Position numbers and translations under genes: made by a program
Origin: Siphonodentalium dalli
Taxonomy: Eukaryota; Mollusca; Scaphopoda; Gadilida; Siphonodentaliidae
Direction: 5' to 3'
DNA length: 64,000 nt
Assembly (NCBI GenBank): GCA_032622095.1
Contig: CP136063.1
Span: 92,359,980-92,423,979, forward strand
Part shown: piece by piece, positions 37,834 through 50,000 of the stretch
How positions within the stretch are numbered: the first letter of the stretch is position 1
Layout of the letters: each line of letters begins with the position of its first letter
The notes under the pieces: generated by a model
What the model saw: the letters and a program-made list of their open reading frames with translations, nothing else
Told to the model about the DNA's origin: nothing
Database searches by the model: none

Positions 37834-40800
37834 CTGAAAGAGAAAAGAAATTATATGGTTGATATTTAAAAATGCTACAAAAGTTCTCAGTATTAGAGGA
37901 TGTTTTCAAATTAGTAATAATTTGACCAGACTCTTCAAAAAGACGACAAAAATTTTATGATATTTACGTCTCTGGAAATCTCATTCATAATCAGTTACTG
38001 AATTGATGGGATTCCCTCCATTTCGTTGGAGAGTGGCGAAGCACGTGAATGATTTCATTGGTTTACGGCATAATGGATCACTTCACAGATCAGAGGTCAA
38101 TGACATGTTGACAAGTTTCCCACCGCATTGACATCTATTGTTGAAAAACGGAATAAAGGCAATATATCCATAACTCATTTTACTCATCTTCGAGTTTTTT
38201 ATCAGTCAACGATATTCGTGAGTGATTATTCTTTCACGATTCTCACAATCATTTTACTATGCCAGGAATGCACTCCATATTTGGAAATGGTTTATTACGT
38301 CATGTTGGGAATGCCGCAATGTTGTAGAAATGAAATTTAGTGAACACATCTAGAGATGTGGAAATAAGCGCATAAAGCTAAATACGTTAAAATGTATCAC
38401 GATACGATTCTTTCTGCATTACGATACATGTTTATCAGGATGGCAAACCTTGCAAGAGATTGGCCTTAACCCTTGTAGCCATTCATCGGAAAGCACTCCT
38501 GAGAGCTTTCCGATGAATGGCAACAAGCCATATTTTCCGACTAAATCCTGAAAAGTTACCCATAATTCTGCTGTGTTTAAGGAGTCAATTACTTAGGGCA
38601 TTACTGTACATCCCTTAGAATTATCATTGACTTTTTAAAGAGACTGTAGTTTGACTTGAGTAGAATTGTCAGCCAATAATCATAATACAGATAATTCGAT
38701 TAGAATCATAGGGAAATTTGTCAATTGCATTTGGGACAAATTGAGCATAGGTGCAATTTAATTACACTGATGTGGAATGCAATTTTAGTTAATCACAATT
38801 GCAAAGTGCAAAATATTGTATCGAGCTTCAGTACAATAGAATTACATTAAAGCACAATTGATTTTGATTCCAAATATTATCAAGTGAAAAATGTTCTGCT
38901 ATATATAAAGAACTGTGTGGGAATAATTGGCTTCTCGGTTACATTAAGTGATTATTAAGTAAAATAAGAAAATTGCTGATTTTCATTGCGACAAAAGAGC
39001 TAAAAAAATTCTTTACCAAGGGGTAGACAAAAGAAAATATAACCACATGAGCATTCAATCTAATTTCTGATATGGAAAGTGTATTACTATCTTACCATAT
39101 TGCTGCTTGTATGAGTAATGCTCTGTGATCTTTAAAAGGCGTGAGCACAGAATCACCCACAAGGAAGTTAGCTATGACGCTGCCCTGCGTTACTTATCAA
39201 CAAACAGGATAACAGGCATGATAGCGGATGCTTCCTTACAAAGTTATCTTTGTTACTACCTGCAAATAAAATATAAATTCATTGTTGAAGGATATGTAGT
39301 ATGAAACACCTTGAGACAGAAAGCATGTACAGTAATGCCCTAAATAATCGACTCCTTAACCACAGCAGAATTATGGGTAACTTTTCAGGATTTAACCAGA
39401 AATATGGCTTGTTGTCATTCATCGGAAATCTCTCAGTGAGAGCTTTCTGATGAATGGCAACAAGCCATATTCCGGACTAAATCCTGAAAACTTACCCATA
39501 ATTCTACTTTGGTTAAGGAGTCGATTATTCAGGGCAATACTGTACTTAGTGCAGTGTTCTAAATACAGCATCTCATGTGATACATTTAGATAGCAAATTC
39601 TTCCTTTCTCAACGATTGAGATGAGTATAAATTTGATTGTTAGAGAACATGTAGCAAAATTCACTTTTGAGACTTGTTAACCCTTCCATGTCTGGAACTT
39701 CAAGAAATTTTTCGAAAACCCTGTGCCAATGAATTCTTGTGTATATGCAAGTCTTCCATAGGGAGCCTCACATATATACATGTAAGAGAATACATTGCCC
39801 TAAACAATATTTAACTTGACCTTGCAAGCCAATGCATTCTCTTATAATGCAAAGCTCCCTACCGGAGACTCGCATTTATTTGAGAACGCACTGACACAGG
39901 ATCTTTAATACTGCACCAGCACAGCTCCTGTCATGAACCCCATCATGGAAGGGTCAAAGATGGTATGTGTTCAGTTTGTCATGTGTGTTGTGTGCATTTG
40001 ACACAGTGATAGACTAAAGAAAAATAATTATTGTTAAGGTTTCCCTGCTGACTCCATTTTAACCCATCTACACTAAAGGTTTTTTCATGGTTTTCAAGTG
40101 CAGTATTTGAATTTTTTTTGTGAACAGTTTTTCATAAACAAAATTTCAATGTCTAAGCATGGGTAGATTTCTCTGTCAAACCATTGAGATTATATCAGTT
40201 TACACAAAGACCAAGCCTGAGTTTGTGTGCCTGTCATTTGCAGAATGAGGTCCCCAGTAGGTGAATTTAGTGACACTATCCCACATAGCGGGCTATCATC
40301 ACTAAAATTCACCCTCTGGTGACCTCATTCTGCATGGCCTCATCTGCTATGGGAGACATAGACTCAGACTGAAGTTCCCAAATATTGTGAGGCACACCCA
40401 TTGGGAACCTTGATTATGCAATGTGTCATCTGTCAATTTGGGGATATAGAAATACATGTAGAATCTATGTGAAGAAGTTTCTATAGAAATTTGATAATAA
40501 AGAAACTTTCCAGAGAAGATGAGGTCTAAGCAGAATGAGGTCCCCAGATGGTAAATTTAGTGATGCCAGCCCACTATGTGGGATAGGGTCACTAAATTCA
40601 CCCTCTGGGGACCTCATTCTGCAAATGACAGGCCCCACTAAATTTATTCTGACTTGTAATCCCAACAGATAATAAATTGGAGCTTTGGCACGAGTGTTGT
40701 GTTGTAAGATCAGACTTGGGTTCAGTGAGAGCTTTCCAACGAATGGCAACAAGCCATATTTCCGACTAAAACTTGAAAAGTTACTCATAATTCTGCTGTG

Positions 40801-41009
40801 GTTAAGGAGTCGATTATTTAGAGCATTACTGTACCCCACTCGTCTCCAAGATGTTCAAAAGAAATTTAGGGCCTGATATTGTGAAATTTCATAATGAAAA
40901 ATAGGTTGAGGTTGTTCGACAATGACACAATATTTGGCATATGTAGTTGATGGCTGTCTAACAGTTTGTAGACACTTCTGAATATCCACCCCACCACACC
41001 CCCCCCCCC

Positions 41010-41049
<40 letters not shown>

Positions 41050-44000
41050 ACACCCCTCAGGGAAGATGTCATAGCACACCGGTAGAAGCACTATTAACTT
41101 AAGATTTATTTCTAATTGGTTGTGAAAGTTGAATAACAAAGATATCATGGTAAATATGTTCAAGTACCACAGTCAACTATGAAGAAGACTACAGAATTTA
41201 ACATTAACTCTTATGGCTTTACTATTAATCACAAACAAGAAATGCTTAATACTCAGTGTGTCATTATGTGATCTATCGTACGTGAAATTGAAAAATTAAT
41301 TAAAATTTCATAAGTAGTTATGGACTATGACTGAGCTCAATAGGCTAGATAACTTATAAAACATGGATATCATGGATGATTGCTCAACCACGCAAATATC
41401 AACAGCTATCAGGAATTATACATGGATATAGCCCGAGTCTGAAATCATCGAAACCATTACTAGTAGATTTTTTGATAGAATTTTTTTCATTTGAAGCAAA
41501 TTAATGTGCTGAGCTAATAGGGACCTGAAACTTTCTCCTACTTCCAATGAATAATCTGCTTCGCCATAGCTGTACGGCATGTATGTTCGCCGAATGCACC
41601 TTACCATCCGAGTCGCTGCCATTTAATGGTGCTGTAAGTTTCAGTAGTTGAGACATGCCACTGCATGTAGAAGCCACTAATCCTTAGTTGTGTTGTACGG
41701 CATTCCCAATTTTAAATATCGCCATATCCCGGTGTAACACGATATCTCCCCCCCCCCTGGGTATCTTCCCCCGCGGGGGAAGTTACCCCGGGGTATCTTC
41801 CCCCCCGGGGGGAACAAACCCCGGGGTATCTTCCCCCCCACCCTGAGTATCTTCCCCCCCACTCGTACATTTTTTTTCCCTCACTTATTTATAAAATTAT
41901 GGCAAGAAATGCCGAGAAAACTATTAATTTTTTTTTTTGTGTGTGGTTATTTTGAAGTTTAACTTAACCCAGTAATGGCATAAATATGTCAAAATATTAC
42001 CTTATGATTCTATCGTTTAATTTGCTTTATATAGTCATGAAATGGCGAGAAATTAACTTTATATGAGCAAAATTTTATAGAGTAAAATTTTGGGTGGGGG
42101 GGGGGGGAATGATACCCAGGCCTGAGTATTTCCCCCCCCCCCCCCCCCCCACCCAGCACCTACATATGACAAAAATTAAACGTATGATTATATTGCTTAA
42201 TTTGCTTTATATAGTCATGAAATGGCGAGAAATTAACTTTATATGAGCAAAATTTGATAGAGTAAGAATTTGGGGGTGGGGGGGGGGGGGGGGGGGGAAG
42301 ATACCCAGGCCTGAGTATCTCCCCCCCCCCACCCAGCGCCTACATATGAAAAAATTAAACGTATGATTTTATTGCTTAATTTGCTTTATATAGTCATGAA
42401 TTGGCGAGAAATTAACTTTATATGAGCAAAATTTGATAGAGTAAGAATTTGGGGTGGGGGGGGAAGATACCCAGGCCTGAGTATCTTCCCCCCCCACCCA
42501 GCGCCTACATATGAAAAAATTAAACGTATGATTTTTATTGCTTAATTTGCTTTATATAGTCATGAATTGGCGAGAAATTAACTTTATATGATCAAAATTT
42601 GATAGAGTAAGAATTTTGGGGTGGGGGGGGAAGATACCCAGGCCTGAGTATCTTCCCCCCCACCCAGCGCCTACATATGAAAAAATTAAACGTATGATTT
42701 TATTGCTTAATTTGCTTTATATATAGTCATGAAATGGCGAGAAATTAACTTTATGTGAGAACAATTTTATTGAGTAAGAATTTGGGGTGTGGAGGGATAC
42801 CCATGCCTGAGTATCTCCCCCCCCCCACCCCAGCAGCTACACCCCCCCCACCCAGCAGCAGAATTAAAAAAAATATATATATAAGTTTATCTTTAAACTT
42901 ATATATATATTTTTTTTATATAATTTTGCTTTCTATAGTCATGAATGAGAAAAAGTTGGTTAGATACTTGTCACCTCTATCACAGATAATATTTCCTTTT
43001 TTTGTAAATAGGTTTATATTTTGTTATCTCCCCCCCCCCCCCCACCCCCAAATTCTTACTCTAATCAATTTTGCTCATATAAAGTTAATTTCTCGCCATT
43101 TCATGACTATATAAAGCAAATTAAGCAATAAAATCATACGTTTAATTTTTGTCATATGTAGGCGCTGGGTGGGTGGGAAGATACTCAGGCCTGGGTATCT
43201 CCCCCCACCCCATATTCTTACTCTATCAAATTTTGCTCATATAAAGTTAATTTCTCACCATTTCATAACTATATAAAGCAAATTAAGCAAATAAAATCAT
43301 ACGTTTAATTTTTGTCATGATATGTAGCCGCTGTGCCGCTGGGTGGGGGGGGGGGGGGGAAAGATACTCAGGCCTGGATATTTCCCCTCCCTCCCACCCC
43401 AAATTCTTACTCTATTAAATTGTTCTCATATAAAGTTAATTTCTCGCCATTTCATGACAATATAAAGCAAAATAAACGATAAAATCGTAAGGTAATATTT
43501 TGACATATTTATGCTATTGGGTTGTTAAGTTAAACTTCAAAATAAAAAAAATTTAAATTTTTTTTTTTTTAATAGTTTTCTCGGCAGTTCTTACCATAAT
43601 AATATATAATAAGTGAGGGAAAAAAAATATATGAGTGGGGGGGAAGATACCCAGGGGGGGAAGATAAACTGTTACACCGGTATTTATTATTACAAATGGA
43701 ATATTCCAGTTTTCTGTGCGCATGTGGTATACTTTTCCTTTAGCATGTTTCATGTCGTTGTTAAATTGGGGGGAAATTGGAAAAGACAGGTAGAAAGCCC
43801 CACATATGTGCAAGAACAGTGAATACAAGTACAGGACCTCATAGTCATGTGCTATAGACTACAGTTAGTAAAATTTGAATCATCTTCCTGCTGCCCCGCA
43901 TTCCACGTGAATGGAACACGCCCATCAAGTACACATGAACTAGCTTCCAAGCTTAATAAAGCACTGAAAGCGTCACATCATTAATCCAGCCCAATCTTAG

Positions 44001-47000
44001 AACTATGCGTTCTGTGTCATATTTCGTAGATAAGCTTTGATAGACATACAATGTACATGTATTTTTACAAGAGAGACATTGTATTCAAAGAGATTATTGA
44101 GATATTATTGAACTGCTGATATATCGTTAAGAAAATAATGTGGGAGGTGTTAATAGATGATGTTGGTTTTCATACCGCAGTGTTGATGATTAATCAAAAT
44201 ACCATACTGCACAAACTCCCAGTATTAAAGCAACTGACAAAATTTTCTAGATGCACTAAATTCATTACCCTCCCTTTGCCTGGAAGATCAATCCAAAAGG
44301 AGGAAAAGTAGGTACTAGTATGTTAAAATGAACATTACTTTAGCAATCGTCCTAGCATCGCCACCATAATGATGTTATTAGGACTGACATCAGAACACCA
44401 ACAGTTTGAGCAGTTAGCAACAACAGTAGGTTAATTATTGATGTGACCTCTTGGTACTGACTGAGTCTGACTGTAGCACCTATCAAAGAGGGTCAATTCA
44501 ACAAGGAAATCACACCATGGCATGTAGAAACCACTGACCCGGCCAGTAAATAATTTCCATATGCATGAATGCAGTACACTCACTTTACATGTATCAATCC
44601 AAAGGGAGATGAGTAGGTATGTTTAAATGAATGCATGTTACTCGAAGAATCATCATCATTGTTGGTATGATACTGATTACAATTCCCCAGTAGTTCCTAG
44701 CATTGCCATCATGATGTTATTAGGACCTGAGGTATTTCTAAATGCATCATTTCGAAGGCAGAACACCAACTGTTTGAGCATGCAGTTACCAACAACAGCA
44801 GGGTAATTATTGATGTGACCTCTTGGTATGACTGAGTCTGACTGTATAGCACCCATCTAATTGCCTAATCAAAAATATCTTCCTCTAAATTCCATCAAGG
44901 CTGCAGTCTAGCAGACTAGCACACATTCTACCCATCACCCTCATCAGACCAGACAGTGGTTTCTACCAATGTACCGGTATCTAGACTAAAGTAACTTTTC
45001 CAGACTAGTGGAGTGCACTAGTGTTGTGGAGACTTCTATTAATTATCGTATTTGTCACTTTCCTGTCTGGTTGTGGAGATAAAAAAAAAATTCAATGATT
45101 CAGAAAAATATATTCACATTGGTACATTGTCATGTTTTGATATGCCTCCTTACAAATTACGTAACCATAATTTGGAGATTCAATCGAGTAATGTACATTT
45201 AATGTTATGTATATACTATACTACTAGTCCACTCCACGAGTCCGTAAAGTTACTTTAGTCTCGATACCGGTACATTGGTAGAAACCACTGTCTGGTCTGA
45301 TGAGGGTGCCGGAGCAGGGGGCCTAGGGGGTAGGATTCGCACTGCCATTTTCCAAACTAAAAAATAATTATATGTATAAAGTCCAGATAAAGGGACCAAT
45401 TGTCATTAATATAAAATGATTTATTAGCTCATTCCATAGCTTTCGGCCATAGGCCTTCATCAGTAGAAAACGATTAACACAGTAAAGTCTACATGTTGCT
45501 CTGACATCAACTCATTCGTAAATGCCAGACGGATAACGTACGTTCATTGAGTTTGTTTACCTGACGTCATGTACGTTAGTGATCGATTTCATTTCGCGCC
45601 AAATTACCTGGCGCCAATGTTGTTGATTTTAGTGTTGAATCCAACCCCGTAGCACGTTCTTAGCCGGCGTATCCAACCATTCTCTTTTATAAGTCTGAAG
45701 TAGCGACTCCCACTAGCATACTCTAGGGATTGTAGGGATTCCTGGTCATAACACTATAAATTTTTAGGGATGTCCAGGTGATAAGTCCAACAAATGCCTA
45801 AAAGATATTTTTGGAACATATCAGCGGAACTCCCCTACAAATAAAGGAATGTGAATAAGTACAAGTAACTACCCAAAGTATATATGACATATGACCCTTT
45901 AACCACAGCAGAATTATGGGAAATTTTTCCGGATTTAGTCAGAAATATGGCTTGTTGCCATTCATCAGAAAGCTATCATCGAGATCTTTCCGATGAATGG
46001 CAGCAAGCCATATTTCCAACTAAATCCGGAAAAATTTCCCATAATTCTGCTGTGGTTTAGGGGCCGATTATTTAGGACATTACTGTACAAGTAACTACCC
46101 ATCATCCAGAATTCATGTAATAAAGGATTAAAAACGTGACCTATTATAAACTAATTTCCCCATACAGACCGCATTATATACAACTACATGTAAGTCGGTT
46201 AATACCTTGAAAACCCAATCAATATTCATTTACTACCGAGCAGTAGACTGATGATTGTACCTGTTGATTGACTGAACTGAAACATCAAAGAGCACGATAA
46301 TTCCTGTGTTATTCAGAGAGTGCCTCATGCTTTGAAGTTTGCAGATGATGGAATTATTTGAGTAAATTCAGGTATCTGTAGGAATTCACTCCTAACTGAT
46401 TTTATACATAAATTTGCATTTTGTTCTTTGAAGGACATACCAAATTTTGAGCCATTGATAAGTTACCACTATTTATACGGATATATAATTATTAGGTGGA
46501 AGATAATTCAGATAGACACCAGATGCAAACACGGATGACGCATGATACATCAGTCGGCTTCAGGGGCCTCAATTGGCAAATTTTGTTGTTGGCAAACGTT
46601 TTCATGATGCCATCATAACATAACATACGGTAATTGCCATATGAAATAGGACAGTAATAGGAAGGTTAAAGATGCATAATCCGATTAAGTGCCCCTCGAA
46701 TACTATTTATTTGGATTCGGGGGTAAGCAAATTTTTTATTTCAGTCGAGGAACCCACATAAGCTCAGAGTTATTAGATATCAATTTTTGAAATCTATAAT
46801 TTTCACCATCAAAACTTATTAGTGGCCCAGTAAAAAGTTGACGAACCGACGGTCTCTGCGAAATTGTGGATGAAGATGGATAACTCAAGTCAAGAGCCTT
46901 TGTGTTGATAATAAAGCCAAATTTCATCGAACAACATTAATTGATTCTAATAACTGAAGCGACATTTCTAAAAATGTTGTTGTTGGGGACCATATTATTG

Positions 47001-50000
47001 TATTATCAACATGATGTCCCTTGATTTTAGAGTTACCATCTTCATCCGCAATTTGGTCAGAGACATATAAATAAATAGGAATTGAGGGGCGCTTAATCAA
47101 GTTATGCATCTTTAATTATTTTTATTCGCAAAATATTATTTCAAGTGAATACAGAGTCCGGTATGAGATTTGCATTTAACAACTGCTATGAGAGTCCTAG
47201 GTTCAGATTGAAGTTCCCCAGTGGAAATTGGTGATTTTCACCCATTAGTCACCTTGATTATCCATTTTATCTTCTGAAAATTAGGGGATATAAATTAATA
47301 GAAACTAAAAATAATTTTAAATTGAAACTATAGATAGTCCCACAAGATGAGGCCTATGCAGAAAGAGGTCCCCAAAGGGTGAATTTAGTGATGCTAGCCC
47401 ACTGTGTGGGGTAGTGTCACTAAATTCACCATTTGGGGACCTAATTCTGCAAATGACAAGACACATTATTTCAAGGCTTGCCAGAAACACATATATAATT
47501 AATTTTGACTGTAATGTACTTCATTCCGTAGATAAGCAGATGCAGACTAAAGAGTTTATCAACAACATTGGAAACCAAATCGGATGTTGATCAGTAGCTT
47601 TGAGGACAAATGGTTGTGATTTCTTACATAACCACTAACATAACACCCAGATCAAAAACAGCAGATGTTTGTTCATCAGGAGAGATAACGTTGAAAAACA
47701 AGCACAGTACAGCACTAAGAGACTGTATAAAGCCCACATGTAACCGAGTTACTAACACACTCTAAGGCCAGTGAGAGTGCATTATTTGTTTTATCAGTCC
47801 CACAGAAGGGGATCTCATGTACAGGTAGATAGTCCTTTTTAAATAGTTCAGTTACCCAAAAAAGATGGATCAGAAAACACTTCAAAGCAGCATGTTAGCT
47901 TTAATATCAGGAGAAAGCCTGCAAATAGAGTGCCATTTGCAGAATGAGCTCCTCAGAGGGTGAATTCAGTGATGCTACCCCGCACTCTCTGGGGACCTCA
48001 TTCTGCTTAGGCCTCATCTTCTGGGAAGTATTTAGTCTAAAATTAACATTGTTTTTAGTTATTTTTTCCCTTCTGGGAAGTTTCTATATCCCCTTATTTG
48101 CAGAAGATACAATGCATAATCGAGGTGACTAATGGGTGAATATCACCATCTTCAACTGGGGATCTTCAATCTGATCTGAGGCCTAAGTAGAATGAGGTTC
48201 TCAGAGGGTGAGATTAGTGATGACAGACACACTATTTGCACGCTTGATCAGGAGAGATGCTGTTGACAAAACAAGCACAATTTAAAACTAAATGTAACCC
48301 ACATGTAACCAGGATGCCACAAACTATGTTCATTAATAGTTTCACCAATCCACCAGAAGTGGATTGATTTCATGTAACACAGTTCGAACATGTGCACTGC
48401 CCGGAGGCCTCAACTGCTATGGGAGACCTAGGATCATATTCCCAGTTGAAGTTGATGATGTTCACCCATTAGTCACTTCGATTATGGTACCGTATGCATT
48501 TTATCTTCCGCAAATATAGAAACTGAACAGAATGGACAAAACAAAAGTAACTAAAAACACTGTTAATTTTAAACTATGGATTCTTCCCAGAATATGAAGC
48601 CTGAGCAGAATGAGGTCCAAAGAGGGTGGATTTGGTGATACTAGCACAGTCACTAAATTCACCCTCTGGGGACCTCTTTCTGCAAGTGTCAGACACTCTA
48701 TCCAGGTTTGATTCTATGAAGAATGTAAGGGCAATTTGTGCCCCCTTGGCGGGGGGTGGGGGGGAGGTCAGGAAGGGAAGTTACCTACATCTTCCCCATG
48801 CCTTAAAAACTAATGAGCAAAGATATATCCCTTCGTTTATATGTCTCATCAATAAGAGAGCTTCTGTTCCAACTGTATGTTGTTATTTTTTTTATAGCAC
48901 TTATTGTTTTAGACTGACATGCAGTTTCCTACAAACAAAAGCATTTTTATGTCCTAGCAGAAGAGGACATGGATTAAAGACTGCACATAGTGTGTCTGTC
49001 ATTTGCAGAATGAGGTCCCCAGAGGGTGAATTTAGTGATGCTACCCTGCACAGCAGGCTAGCATCACCAAGTTCACCCTCTGGGGACCCCATTCTGCTTT
49101 GGCCTCATCTTCTGGGAAGCAACTATAGTCTCAAATTAATACTGTTTTTAGTAACTTTTTTCCTTCTGGAAAGTTTCTACTAGTATATCCCCTAATTTGC
49201 TGAAGATGAAATGCATAATCGAGGTGACTAATGGGTGAACATCACCGTCTTCAACTGTGGAACTTCAATCTGATCATAGGTCTGCCATAGGCTCATAGCA
49301 GTTGAGGCCTAAGCAAAATGAGGTTCCCAGAGGGTGAATTTGGTGATGCTTGGCCACTTTGCGAGGTAGCGTCACCAAATTCAACCTCTGGGGACCTCAT
49401 TCTGCAAATCACAGATACACTATTTGCAGACTTGCATGGACTTATTTATAGTAAAAAATGGTATTAGTTACTATCACCACCACTCTGGCTGGATGCCATA
49501 GAGAGGAAGAGACTTATCAGTGCGACTTATAACCAAGCCTTGAAATAGTGTGTCTGTCATTTGCAGAATGAGGTCCCCATAGGGTGAATTTAGTGATGCT
49601 ACCCCCGCATAGCAGGCTAGCATCACCAAATTCACCCTCTGGGGACTTCATTCTGCTTACACCTCAGCAGAATGAGGTTCCCAGAGGGTGAATTTGGTGA
49701 TGCTAGCCCGCTATGCGGGGTAGCATCACTAAATTCACCCTCTGGGGACCTCATTCTGCAAATGACAGACACACTATTTCAAGGCTTGCTTACAACAGTT
49801 AGTACTCTTAATCACTCCACTAAGGGCTCCAGCTAATACTGGTTGTATATTGAAGTACACTGTAGTACACTGTACTCATGAGATGAGGTGGAATCCAATT
49901 ATACTGAAGTACCCCCCACCATATACCTGAAACTATGTTCATGTGTGAGACAGAGCTGACAGGTGTGAAAATCTGAGTGTGACACAGGTATAGGTTAAAA

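Noticed and set aside
37584-37837. Frames spanning the N gap
   Set aside because: They are translated through unknown bases; the strand carrying a real exon here is the minus strand.
40855-41163. Glycine-rich minus-strand protein
   Set aside because: It is a translation of a ~50-base C homopolymer.
41416-41622. Minus-strand frame beginning MAATRMVRCIRRTY as a first exon
   Set aside because: A donor-like gtaagg follows six codons in, but nothing downstream continues it and the peptide is not recognised.
46736-47109. Two adjacent minus-strand frames as a small gene
   Set aside because: They lie in a long imperfect palindrome of a dispersed repeat family and show no protein family.
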